From: Fibrobacter sp. UWB10
GTDB lineage: Bacteria; Fibrobacterota; Fibrobacteria; Fibrobacterales; Fibrobacteraceae
Direction of reading: 5' to 3'
DNA length: 64,000 bases
Assembly (NCBI RefSeq): GCF_900182935.1
Contig: NZ_FXUE01000001.1
Location: forward strand, 868,001-932,000
In this document: piece by piece, positions 1 to 7,466 of the stretch
Layout of the letters: every line of letters starts with the position of its first letter
Numbering within the stretch: position 1 is the stretch's first letter
The notes under the pieces: model-generated
Databases searched by the model: none
What the model saw: only the letters and a program-made list of their open reading frames with translations
Told to the model about the DNA's origin: nothing
Translations under genes and position numbers: made by a program

Positions 1-675
1 CATCATGAGGGCGGCATCGGCGGGGGTGGCAACACCACCGGCAGCGAAGTTCACCACGGGGAGTTTCTTGTTGTCGTGAACGAAGCGCACTAGGTCGTAC
101 GACACCTGAAGTTCTTTGGCGCGATTGAAGAGTTCATCTTCGCGCATGCTCGAAATGCGTGCGATTTCCTGGTTCATCAGGCGCATGTGTCGTACGGCCT
201 GGACGATGTCGCCCGTACCCGGCTCGCCCTTGGTACGGATCATCGACGCGCCTTCTTCGATACGGCGCAGCGCTTCGCCCAAATCCTTCGCTCCGCAGAC
301 AAACGGTACGTCGAAATCGCGCTTGTTGATGTGGAAAATGTCGTCGGCAGGAGAAAGCACTTCGCTTTCGTCGATGTAGTCTATTTCAATCGCCTGCAAA
401 ATCTGCGCTTCGGCAAAGTGGCCGATGCGGCATTTTGCCATCACCGGAATAGAGACGGCATCCTGAATGCCCTTGATCATCTTGGGGTCGCTCATGCGCG
501 ATACACCGCCCGCGGCACGGATGTCGGCAGGAATGCGTTCCAAGGCCATCACGGCGGCGGCACCTGCGGCTTCGGCGATTTTGGCCTGTTCGGGGGTTGT
601 CACATCCATAATGACGCCGCCCTTGAGCATTTGGGCTAGATTTTTATTGAGTTCGTAACGATTCTGGTCAGACAT
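1..675 (-). CDS. pdxS: Pyridoxal 5'-phosphate synthase lyase subunit PdxS (3' end cut by window)
   Basis: Synthase subunit of the DXP-independent vitamin B6 pathway: makes PLP from ribose 5-phosphate, glyceraldehyde 3-phosphate and ammonia supplied by the glutaminase PdxT, in the cytoplasm. Reading the minus strand from ATG at 675, the protein begins [20 protein letters not shown] and continues with [41 protein letters not shown] and [11 protein letters not shown], all hallmark PdxS blocks. GGAG lies 7 nt before the start codon. The gene runs off the left edge, so roughly the last quarter is missing; pdxT, if adjacent, would be further left. It is divergent from pdxR, with which it shares an operator region. 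Confidence 0.95.
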   Translation of the reverse strand, partial: MSDQNRYELNKNLAQMLKGGVIMDVTTPEQAKIAEAAGAAAVMALERIPADIRAAGGVSRMSDPKMIKGIQDAVSIPVMAKCRIGHFAEAQILQAIEIDYIDESEVLSPADDIFHINKRDFDVPFVCGAKDLGEALRRIEEGASMIRTKGEPGTGDIVQAVRHMRLMNQEIARISSMREDELFNRAKELQVSYDLVRFVHDNKKLPVVNFAAGGVATPADAALMM

Positions 676-733
676 GTAAATCTCCTTGGTTGTGGAATGG
701 TTTAATTTCAGGCTGTAATTTAAAACATTCGCT

Positions 734-810
734 TGACCTGCACAATATTCAGTTTTTTACTATTTTTATAAGGTCAGTTAAATATCAGATTAGCAATACT
801 AATAAGGTCA
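734..810. promoter_or_regulatory. Putative PdxR operator: three AGGTCA boxes
   Basis: The pdxS-pdxR intergenic region has two identical 12-bp direct repeats, ATAAGGTCAGTT, at 768-779 and 802-813, offset by 34 bp. A third AGGTCA is in inverted orientation at 734-739. Two direct repeats plus one inverted copy is the arrangement described for MocR-family PdxR regulators, and GabR also uses direct repeats about three helical turns apart. The last box sits just before the pdxR start, which suggests autoregulation. Function is inferred from position and pattern only. Confidence 0.6.
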
Positions 811-815
811 GTTTC

Positions 816-2240
816 ATGTTCACTTACGATATGTCCAAGGCGGGAGCAAATAGCCTCTACCATTACCTTTACCAATGCATCAAAAAAGATATCGTAAGCG
901 GAAACGTCCTTGCCGAAGAGCAACTCCCTTCCAAACGCAACCTCGCGCAGAATCTCGGCATTAGCGTCGTGACCGTTGAAAACGCTTACGCCCAGCTTTT
1001 GGCCGAAGGCTACATTTACTCGCTCCCTAAAAAAGGCTTCTTTGTTGCAGACATCAACGCAACAGCGGAACCTTGTGTTCAACGCAAACGCAAGATGCCG
1101 CGTACCCGCAGGCTCCGCGCAGAACTCACCGACGAGTCAGAACATATCAACCCGAAATACATTGCCGACTTTGCAAGTAACGGTTCCGATATCGAGGCGT
1201 TCCCCTTTACCACTTGGGCAAAAATCACTCGCGAGGTCCTTTGCGAAAGGCAAAATGATTTGCTGCAAGTTTCTCCGGGAATGGGCTCGCTAGAACTTCG
1301 CCGAGCCATTGCCCGCATGCTCCGCGAATTCAGAAATATCCAGGTATCGCCCGAACAGATTGTCATTGGCGCCGGAACTGATTACCTTTATGGCTTGCTA
1401 GTACAATTGCTCGGATTTGACAAGTGCTATGGCGTAGAAGACCCGGGATGGAGTAAAATATCAAAACTGTACAGCCAATACGGCGTCAAGGTGTGTCATA
1501 TTCCCATTGCGGCAGAAAGTTTCGTAGACTCCGTCAAGAAATCCGACGTCGATGTCGTACATATTTCGCCAGCGCACCATTTTCCGACCGGGATGGTGAT
1601 GCCTGTCGGCGAACGCTATCGCCTGCTCAGTTGGGCTGCCGAATCTCCCAATCGCTACATCGTCGAAGATGACTATGACAGCGAATTCCGCATGACCGGA
1701 AAGCCCATCCCCGCATTACAGAACATTGATGTTACCGAAAAAGTGATTTACCTGAACACCTTTTCCAAAACGATGACTTCTGCGATTCGCCTCAGTTATA
1801 TGGTGCTCCCGCCGCATCTTGCCGAGAAATTCCATAACAAACTTTCGTTCTATTCGTGTACGGTTTCGAATCTGGACCAGTATGTGATGGCAAAATTCAT
1901 CGATCTCGGTTACTACGAGACGCACATCAACCGCATGCGCAACCTGTACCGTGCCAAGCGCGATATGCTTCTGTCGACTATCCACAAGAGCAAACTTTCA
2001 AATGTCGCCCGAATTTACGAAGAAGATGCCGGGCTCCACTTTATCTTGGAAGTGGACACGAAATGTTCCGATATTGAATTCTGCAACCATGCCCGATTTC
2101 GCGGGGTAAACATCCGCGCCCTTTCGGAGTATTATTTTGAGGCGAAGCCATCGCAGCACAAGTTTGTCGTGAACTACTCGTCGGTAGATAAAGCGAGCAT
2201 GCAAAAAGCAGTGCAGATACTCGCGAGCCTGTGCAACTAA
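816..2240 (+). CDS. pdxR: MocR/GntR-family PLP-dependent regulator, probable PdxR
   Basis: Transcription regulator combining an N-terminal GntR winged helix (about residues 10-75, with LPSKRNLAQNLGISVVTVEN) and a C-terminal fold-type I aminotransferase-like domain that senses PLP. Aminotransferase landmarks are VEDDYDSEF and the PLP lysine in NTFSKTMTSAIR. Divergence from pdxS makes PdxR the most likely identity, controlling PLP synthesis. ATG at 816 (MFTYDMSKAG) is chosen because an upstream in-frame start would run through the operator boxes; ATG at 831 (MSKAG) is an alternative. It ends 6 bp from the convergent MoeB-like gene. Confidence 0.85.
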   Translation: MFTYDMSKAGANSLYHYLYQCIKKDIVSGNVLAEEQLPSKRNLAQNLGISVVTVENAYAQLLAEGYIYSLPKKGFFVADINATAEPCVQRKRKMPRTRRLRAELTDESEHINPKYIADFASNGSDIEAFPFTTWAKITREVLCERQNDLLQVSPGMGSLELRRAIARMLREFRNIQVSPEQIVIGAGTDYLYGLLVQLLGFDKCYGVEDPGWSKISKLYSQYGVKVCHIPIAAESFVDSVKKSDVDVVHISPAHHFPTGMVMPVGERYRLLSWAAESPNRYIVEDDYDSEFRMTGKPIPALQNIDVTEKVIYLNTFSKTMTSAIRLSYMVLPPHLAEKFHNKLSFYSCTVSNLDQYVMAKFIDLGYYETHINRMRNLYRAKRDMLLSTIHKSKLSNVARIYEEDAGLHFILEVDTKCSDIEFCNHARFRGVNIRALSEYYFEAKPSQHKFVVNYSSVDKASMQKAVQILASLCN

Positions 2241-2246
2241 AAAGTT

Positions 2247-3056
2247 TTAATGTTTCAAATCGCAAGCAGCCTGTTCGTAGTCAAAGAGCTGCGTAATGGT
2301 CGGGTGTGTTCCGCAAACGGCGCAGTCGTCGTTATGACTCGGGAGCTTCACCTTGCGGAATTCCGCCGTGAGTGCGTTGTAGGTGAGTAGGTAGCCTGTC
2401 AATAAATTGCCTACGCCAAGAATATACTTGATTGCTTCCATTGCCTGCAAACTTCCGATTACGCCTGCGATTGCCCCAATCACGCCTGCCTCTTTGCAAG
2501 TCGGCACAGAACCTTTCGGGGGCGGTTCCTCGAAAATGCAGCGGTAGCAAGGCCCTTGCTCCGGCACGTATGTCATCAGCTGCCCTTGAAATCCGACAAT
2601 GCCTGCATGAGAAAAAGGCTTCTTCGCCATGACGCAGGCATCATTAATCAAGAACTTCGTCGGAAAATTGTCGGTGCCGTCAACGATAAAATCGTAATCC
2701 TTAATGAGGTCGAGAATGTTTTCACTCGTTACGAAAGTATGGTAAGCGATTACATTCACGTCAGGATTCATCGCTTCCATGGTTTCTTTGGCAGATTGCA
2801 CCTTGGGCTTACCCACATCTTGCGAGGCGTGTATTATCTGACGTTGTAAATTTGAAAGGTCAACCACATCGGCATCGGCAATGCCGATCGTGCCCACGCC
2901 GGCGGCGGCAAGATACATAGCCACAGGAGCGCCAAGGCCACCCGCACCAATGACGAGTACTTTCGCGTTCAAGAGCTTCTTTTGGCCCTTTACGCCGACA
3001 TCTTTAAGAATAATGTGGCGCGAATACCGTTCCAGTTGTTCGTTGGTAAAAGCCAT
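2247..3056 (-). CDS. MoeB/ThiF/HesA-type sulfur-carrier adenylyltransferase
   Basis: E1-like enzyme that adenylates the C-terminal Gly-Gly of a ubiquitin-like sulfur carrier before thiocarboxylate formation. Visible features: nucleotide loop VIGAGGLGAPVA (about residues 35-46), NLQRQI, GTDNFPTKFLIND, and two zinc CxxC pairs (CYRC near residue 170, CAVC near 245). At 269 aa it is full length for MoeB and lacks a rhodanese domain. It is last in a three-gene operon (methyltransferase, cupin, this gene) under a sulfur-regulon promoter. That context suggests a sulfur-transfer role such as HcyF in protein-thiocarboxylate methionine synthesis, rather than molybdopterin. No ThiS/HcyS-like carrier gene is visible nearby. 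Confidence 0.85.
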   Translation of the reverse strand: MAFTNEQLERYSRHIILKDVGVKGQKKLLNAKVLVIGAGGLGAPVAMYLAAAGVGTIGIADADVVDLSNLQRQIIHASQDVGKPKVQSAKETMEAMNPDVNVIAYHTFVTSENILDLIKDYDFIVDGTDNFPTKFLINDACVMAKKPFSHAGIVGFQGQLMTYVPEQGPCYRCIFEEPPPKGSVPTCKEAGVIGAIAGVIGSLQAMEAIKYILGVGNLLTGYLLTYNALTAEFRKVKLPSHNDDCAVCGTHPTITQLFDYEQAACDLKH

Positions 3057-3080
3057 TTTTCTATTGGATTTTCGGCCTCA

Positions 3081-3683
3081 TCACACGTACTTCGAGAGCG
3101 TCACGACATCTTCGCCGCTCCATGTGTAAAGCGCAAGCAACGGCTCGTCTTTTGTTTGCATGGAATGGACGTGGTTCGATGGGTGCAGAATAAATTCTCC
3201 GGGACCGCGAACTTTTGAAACGCCGTCTAATGTCCAAACGGCAAGGCCCGAAAGCACCACATAAAGTTCCGTGGCAGGGTGATAATGCGCCGGGTACAAG
3301 GTATTCTTTCCGAGAAGCGTAAACCCGAAACAAAAATGTTCGTCGTGATACGGCGCTTCGGGCCCGAGGATTTCTCCCCAGCCCATACGGTTTCCCAAAT
3401 CAGGCATATCGGCGCGCGGCTCGTAATTATACTTCCACGGCAAAAAAGGGAGTGCGGGCTTTAGCGCTTTCAGCAAATTTGCAGTCTCTGAACTTCCATG
3501 TTTTGCGGAGTCTTCAATCCAGCGAATCAACGGAGAATCGCTTTTTTCGAAAGTCCCACTCGGGGCAGGGATTTCACGCGCTACAAACTTGGCTGCCTCT
3601 TGACCGATATCATCGTCAATTTGGGCGCGTTCATTCAGAATTCGCTTCGATTCTTCAATTAAACGGGCGATAAAATCTTGCAT
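3081..3683 (-). CDS. Cupin of the dimethylsulfoniopropionate (DMSP) lyase family (DddQ/DddL-like)
   Basis: A 200-aa protein with one C-terminal cupin domain. The metal-binding set is visible as LYPAHYHPATELYVVLSG (two His, one Glu) near residues 130-145 and HPSNHVHSM near residue 165, preceded by a helical N-terminal segment. The whole layout matches cupin DMSP lyases, which cleave DMSP to dimethyl sulfide and acrylate using a divalent metal. Here it is operonic with a methyltransferase and a MoeB-like enzyme and lies behind a sulfur-regulon promoter, so an organosulfur substrate is plausible. True DMSP activity in a gut-type Fibrobacter is unproven; a related C-S lyase or isomerase is possible. 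Start: ATG at 3683 (MQDFIARL), 15 bp after the methyltransferase stop. Confidence 0.7.
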   Translation of the reverse strand: MQDFIARLIEESKRILNERAQIDDDIGQEAAKFVAREIPAPSGTFEKSDSPLIRWIEDSAKHGSSETANLLKALKPALPFLPWKYNYEPRADMPDLGNRMGWGEILGPEAPYHDEHFCFGFTLLGKNTLYPAHYHPATELYVVLSGLAVWTLDGVSKVRGPGEFILHPSNHVHSMQTKDEPLLALYTWSGEDVVTLSKYV

Positions 3684-3698
3684 CAAAATACACTCGTT

Positions 3699-4658
3699 TT
3701 ACTTCAAGCTTGATTTCAGTACGGCAACCGTGTGGCCAATCACTTCGCCCTTTAGGAATGCTTCGTAAGCTTCTTTAGCAGTAAGCTTCGAAGATTCCAG
3801 CGACTTTTCGATTTCGAAAGCGTTCTTGCCGGATTCCTTCACCGAAATATCGGCGAATGCTTTTTGCAAGTCGCTTGCGCGGTAGAATCGGAACGGCCCG
3901 AGCCCCGCCTTTTCTTGTGCGGCATAACCCGAAATCACGTCTTCGGGTTCCGCCTGCACCTTCCAGGAATACGTGAAGATTTCAGAAGAAAGGCCCGCCA
4001 ATTCGCCGAGCTTGATAAACGCACTGAGCGGCACGCGGCCTCCGAGTGTCGAATAGACCGCACCCTTGTCGGCCAGGTAATCGCGGGCCTGCTTAAGCGC
4101 CAGATAATGCAAATCCAGCATCTGTTCGTGCACAAATTCCGGAATCACTTCGGCGCGCTTTTCCAGGTAATGACCGCTATTTCGTTTGTCTTCAATCTTG
4201 GTATTGTCTGTCAGCGGAACGTTGGGCAGGTTTTCATAAATCACATCGTAACGGCGTTCGCCATTTTCAAGAGGTTGCAGAAGGTCGCCCGCACCATATT
4301 CAAGTTTCACCGAATCGGCATCCTTCAAATTCTTCTTGATGTTTTCGGCAGCGGCATCTACCACACTTTTCTGCAAATCGGTAAAGCCCACGCGCTTCGC
4401 GCCCAAGAGTTCAACACCCGTCAAGACATCGATACCGGAACCTGTACCAATCGAAGCGAATGCATCCACATCGTGCCCTAGGTTTTCACGAATCAGCTTG
4501 AATGCAGGGGCGGCAATATAGGCTACCCAGTCGCTAGTAATATCTTCGGTTTTTGGCAAATAGGCGTGATCCGTTACCGCCACAGAAAGATAATCTTGAA
4601 CACGCTTCGGCGCACTATTTAAAGACAGATACTTTTTAACATCGACTAAAATACTCAT
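3699..4658 (-). CDS. SAM-dependent class I methyltransferase
   Basis: A 319-aa methyltransferase. SAM-binding motif I is FASIGTGSGIDVL (about residues 86-98), followed by GFTDLQKSVVDAA and a motif IV-like VIYENLPNVPL, where N-LP replaces the NPPY of HemK/PrmC-type N-methyltransferases. The substrate is unknown. It is the first gene of the operon with the cupin and MoeB-like genes, starts at ATG 4658 behind a GAGGT ribosome site, and is transcribed from a sulfur-regulon promoter. Divergence from metK, the producer of its cosubstrate, is suggestive. Methyl transfer to sulfur (for example making a sulfonium compound) is an inference from context only. Confidence 0.75.
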   Translation of the reverse strand: MSILVDVKKYLSLNSAPKRVQDYLSVAVTDHAYLPKTEDITSDWVAYIAAPAFKLIRENLGHDVDAFASIGTGSGIDVLTGVELLGAKRVGFTDLQKSVVDAAAENIKKNLKDADSVKLEYGAGDLLQPLENGERRYDVIYENLPNVPLTDNTKIEDKRNSGHYLEKRAEVIPEFVHEQMLDLHYLALKQARDYLADKGAVYSTLGGRVPLSAFIKLGELAGLSSEIFTYSWKVQAEPEDVISGYAAQEKAGLGPFRFYRASDLQKAFADISVKESGKNAFEIEKSLESSKLTAKEAYEAFLKGEVIGHTVAVLKSSLK

Positions 4659-4687
4659 TATAGTTTACCTCACTTTTTTTGAGTGCA

Positions 4688-4757
4688 AATATAGATGTGG
4701 ACTATAGCCGCGTCCAATACAAAATTTCTAGCGCTCGCTATCAATTTTTTGTATAAG
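4688..4757 (-). promoter_or_regulatory. Sulfur-regulon promoter and operator A (methyltransferase-cupin-MoeB operon)
   Basis: Minus-strand promoter: -35 TTGGAC (4712-4717), 18-bp spacer, -10 TATATT (4688-4693). Upstream is a 21-bp inverted repeat at 4737-4757 (read on the minus strand: CTTATA-N9-GATAGC), exactly 19 bp from the -35. The same arrangement recurs at seven other sulfur operons in the window. Confidence 0.75.
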
Positions 4758-4775
4758 TAAAAGGCCGTTTTTCGC

Positions 4776-4804
4776 TTGACAAAGTTTATGCATTTATGTA
4801 GATT
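4776..4804 (+). promoter_or_regulatory. metK promoter
   Basis: -35 TTGACA (4776-4781), 17-bp spacer, -10 TAGATT (4799-4804). It lies about 20 bp from operator A of the divergent operon, so a regulator bound there could also affect metK. The roughly 90-nt leader contains a mini-ORF at 4857-4883 (MRRSFRCC), ending 18 nt before the metK start. I see no SAM riboswitch motif. Confidence 0.6.
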
Positions 4805-4901
4805 TATGCATAAGAAATTTAAACCACGTTTTTTCAGCGCTTGGGAATGCTCAAAAATGCGACGTTCTTTTCGGTGCTGTTAACAAAAGGAGCCTTATAC
4901 A

Positions 4902-6092
4902 ATGGCACATTATCTCTTTACTTCTGAATCGGTGTCCAAGGGACACCCCGACAAAGTTTGCGACCAGATCTCGGATGCAATTCTCGACGCCTGCCTCGCC
5001 CAGGACCCGAACAGCCGCGTGGCTTGCGAAACGCTCGCCAACACCGGTCTCGTCGTGATTTCTGGCGAAATTACCACTAAAGCAGTTATCGATTACCAAC
5101 AAATTGCCCGCAAGACTATTAAGAGCATTGGCTATGTGAACCCGGAACTCGCTTTTGATTATAAGGGTTGCTCCGTACTCGTTGCAGTCGATAAGCAGTC
5201 TCCCGATATCGCTCAGGGTGTTGACGCCAAGGCTGCCGAAGGCAAAGAAGATGACAAGCAGGGCGCAGGAGATCAGGGCATGATGTTCGGTTACGCCGTG
5301 AACGAAACCAAGGAATTGATGCCGCTTCCGATTAGCCTCGCCCACAAGCTCATGGAAGAAATCCAGAACCTCCGCGAATCCGGCAAAATCAAGTGGCTCC
5401 GCCCCGATGCAAAATCTCAGGTGACTGTCGAATACGACGAAAACGACAAGCCCGTGCGCGTCGATACCGTGGTGGTCAGCACCCAGCACGATGAATTCGT
5501 GAACGGCAAGGAACTCAAGCATTCTACCATCGAAAAGGAAATCATCGAAAAGCTCATCAAGAAGGTGATTCCGGCAAAGCTTTTGGACAAGAAGACTCGA
5601 TTCCTCATCAATCCGACGGGTAAATTCGTGATTGGTGGCCCGCATGGTGACTGCGGCCTGACCGGTCGTAAAATTATCGTAGACACCTACGGTGGCATGG
5701 GCCGTCACGGTGGTGGCGCTTTCAGCGGCAAGGACCCTTCCAAGGTGGACCGCAGCGCTGCTTACGCAGCACGCTATGTAGCAAAGAATATTGTCGCCGC
5801 GGGCCTTGCAGACCGTTGCGAAGTGCAACTCGCTTACGCCATCGGTTATTCCAAGCCGGTGTCCGTGCTGGTGAATACGTTCAAGACGGGCAAGATTGAT
5901 GACCGCAAGATTGAAGAAATCGTGAAGAAGACCTTCGACCTTTCTCCGGCAGGCATCGTGAAGATGCTCGATTTGAAGAAGCCCGGCTACCAGGCAACTG
6001 CCGCGCTCGGCCACTTCGGCCGCACCGGCGCTCGCTTCACTTGGGAAAAGACGGACAAGGCTGCAACTTTGAAGAAACTCGCCAAAGCATAA
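4902..6092 (+). CDS. metK: S-adenosylmethionine synthetase
   Basis: Makes S-adenosylmethionine from methionine and ATP. Family motifs are complete: [13 protein letters not shown] at the N-terminus, [12 protein letters not shown] (about residue 120), [17 protein letters not shown], and the glycine-rich phosphate loop [19 protein letters not shown] near residue 270. Length (396 aa) is normal. AAAAGGAGCC precedes ATG 4902. It stands alone between the divergent methyltransferase operon and a strong terminator (6119-6147). Its place inside the sulfur region links methionine synthesis by the MetY paralogues to SAM production. Confidence 0.97.
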   Translation: MAHYLFTSESVSKGHPDKVCDQISDAILDACLAQDPNSRVACETLANTGLVVISGEITTKAVIDYQQIARKTIKSIGYVNPELAFDYKGCSVLVAVDKQSPDIAQGVDAKAAEGKEDDKQGAGDQGMMFGYAVNETKELMPLPISLAHKLMEEIQNLRESGKIKWLRPDAKSQVTVEYDENDKPVRVDTVVVSTQHDEFVNGKELKHSTIEKEIIEKLIKKVIPAKLLDKKTRFLINPTGKFVIGGPHGDCGLTGRKIIVDTYGGMGRHGGGAFSGKDPSKVDRSAAYAARYVAKNIVAAGLADRCEVQLAYAIGYSKPVSVLVNTFKTGKIDDRKIEEIVKKTFDLSPAGIVKMLDLKKPGYQATAALGHFGRTGARFTWEKTDKAATLKKLAKA

Positions 6093-6118
6093 GCGAATTC
6101 TCTCTAGCAAAAAGATTA

Positions 6119-6147
6119 AGGCTCGTCAAACGACGAGCCTTTTTTTG
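6119..6147 (+). terminator. Rho-independent terminator of metK
   Basis: A 9-bp perfect stem (AGGCTCGTC/GACGAGCCT) with a 4-nt AAAC loop, followed by eight T. Confidence 0.9.
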
Positions 6148-6222
6148 TACACAAAATAAAAATGCCCTAGATTCTTCCACATAGTGGATAACTCCACTTT
6201 GCCACTAAAGTGTCTAGTGTCG

Positions 6223-6264
6223 TATATCGACTTCGGCGTTTCACGCCTTCGCTCAGAATGACAC
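6223..6264. repeat. Copy of a dispersed GACTTCG...CTCAGGATGACAC-type repeat
   Basis: TATATCGACTTCGG followed by CGCTCAGAATGACAC. Related stretches occur at 7428-7455 (ATCCTTC...GTTCAGGATGACAC) and 50923-50956 (TATATCGACTCG...GCTCAGGATGACAC), with a partial copy at 62897-62912. All are intergenic, so this is probably a genome-wide interspersed element. The 6093-6371 gap otherwise holds only terminators. Confidence 0.5.
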
Positions 6265-6291
6265 TTTCGCTTCGAATGATGTCCGCTCTAT

Positions 6292-6325
6292 AAAAAACAC
6301 CCTCGGCAACTAATGCTGCCGAGGG
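6292..6325 (-). terminator. Terminator of the MetY-like/binding-protein operon
   Basis: Read on the minus strand: a 9-bp stem CCCTCGGCA/TGCCGAGGG with an 8-nt loop, then TGTTTTTT. It lies downstream of the binding-lipoprotein gene ending at 6372. Confidence 0.85.
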
Positions 6326-6371
6326 GTCCCTGCGCGGAGAGTAGTGCACAGGAATTTAGGGGTACAAATTA

Positions 6372-7400
6372 TTACTTATGCCAGTCGACTTCGCGATAGA
6401 TTTTTTCGGTGAATTCGTCGGCATTCAGCTGCAAGTATCCGACTTTATGCAGTAGGTCTGCAAAGTAGTGCAAGTCGGCTTTCAGGTTGCGGCCACTCTT
6501 TGCCTTTTGTTCAGGGGACTGGTATTCATACGACTTGATGAGTGCGGTTGCGAATTCCTTGTCTTCGATAGCGGAGTGCTTGCCTGCCTGCATGAGTTCC
6601 ACGGTTTCTTCCGGGTGTTCGCTGATCCAGGTGTGAGCCTGTTCAAGAGCGCGGAGGAGAGCCTTGATCTTTTCCGGTTCCTTTTCCAGAAGGATGCCCG
6701 AAACATAATAGAAACAGCAATAGCGGCCTGCAAAAACAGGGTCCGTTGCCAAATCCATCAGCACATCGGCACGGCCATCAACAGCGGCGAGGCTTCCCAG
6801 CGGGTCCCAAAGTGAAACCGCTTCGACCTGTCCGCGTTCCAAGGCTTCGAGCGCCAAGTTGCCATCGGCATAGGGCAAGAATTGAACATCGTTTATGGCA
6901 GAGACTCCGTTTGCTTCAAGCCAAAGCGTGGCGGCCTGGTGCGGGGTTGCCCCAATGGCGTTCACGGCAATCTTTTTGCCCTTCAAATCCTGCGCGGAGC
7001 GAATCGGCGAGCCCTTCTTGACGAGCAAATGAATGCATCCGACGTGGAATCCTTCGACCACCTTGATGTTCACGCCATTTTCGACGGACTGGAAAAAGGC
7101 GAAGTCGGAGTTCGTAATCGGATAGGTTCCGTTGTTGAGCCCGATTTTGCGGGTTTCCGCATTCGCCGACACGAATTTCACATCGACACCTTCCTTGGCG
7201 AAGAAGCCTTTTTCTTTGGCGACAAAGAACGGCGCAATGCAAAGGGTTCCATCGGAAACGGGAATTTCGACAGAACCGTATTTAAAAGCGGGTTCATTGG
7301 TAGCGGCGTTTTTTTCAGTTTTTTCTTCTTCGCAGGCGATGAGTGCAAATCCCAAAGTAAATGCGGCTGCGAAAGACAGTAATGTTTGAATGAATTTCAT
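6372..7400 (-). CDS. TauA/SsuA-type ABC substrate-binding lipoprotein
   Basis: Periplasmic-binding-protein-like lipoprotein of the NitT/TauT class (342 aa). The signal peptide ends in a lipobox (FALIAC, Cys near residue 23). Mature domain landmarks: TLCIAPFFVAKEKGFFAKEG, VKKGSPI, GATPHQAATLWLEANG and CCFYYVSGI. It is a clear paralogue of the TauA-like protein at 16278-17324 (same GTLELPI/GSVEIPV entry and CCFIYVS/CCFYYVS block). No permease or ATPase accompanies it, so it probably docks on TauBC encoded at 14428-16214. It is cotranscribed with the upstream MetY-like gene (66-bp gap, AGGAG site). Likely ligand: a sulfonate or another organosulfur compound, by context. Confidence 0.85.
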   Translation of the reverse strand: MKFIQTLLSFAAAFTLGFALIACEEEKTEKNAATNEPAFKYGSVEIPVSDGTLCIAPFFVAKEKGFFAKEGVDVKFVSANAETRKIGLNNGTYPITNSDFAFFQSVENGVNIKVVEGFHVGCIHLLVKKGSPIRSAQDLKGKKIAVNAIGATPHQAATLWLEANGVSAINDVQFLPYADGNLALEALERGQVEAVSLWDPLGSLAAVDGRADVLMDLATDPVFAGRYCCFYYVSGILLEKEPEKIKALLRALEQAHTWISEHPEETVELMQAGKHSAIEDKEFATALIKSYEYQSPEQKAKSGRNLKADLHYFADLLHKVGYLQLNADEFTEKIYREVDWHK

Positions 7401-7466
7401 TTAAAATCTCCTATGATTAATTTTTTTAGATCCTTCACTGCGTTCAGGATGACACGATGAGGATGT

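Noticed and set aside
4805-4901. SAM riboswitch before metK
   Set aside because: No SAM-I, SAM-II or SAM/SAH core could be matched; the leader has only weak structure and a mini-ORF.
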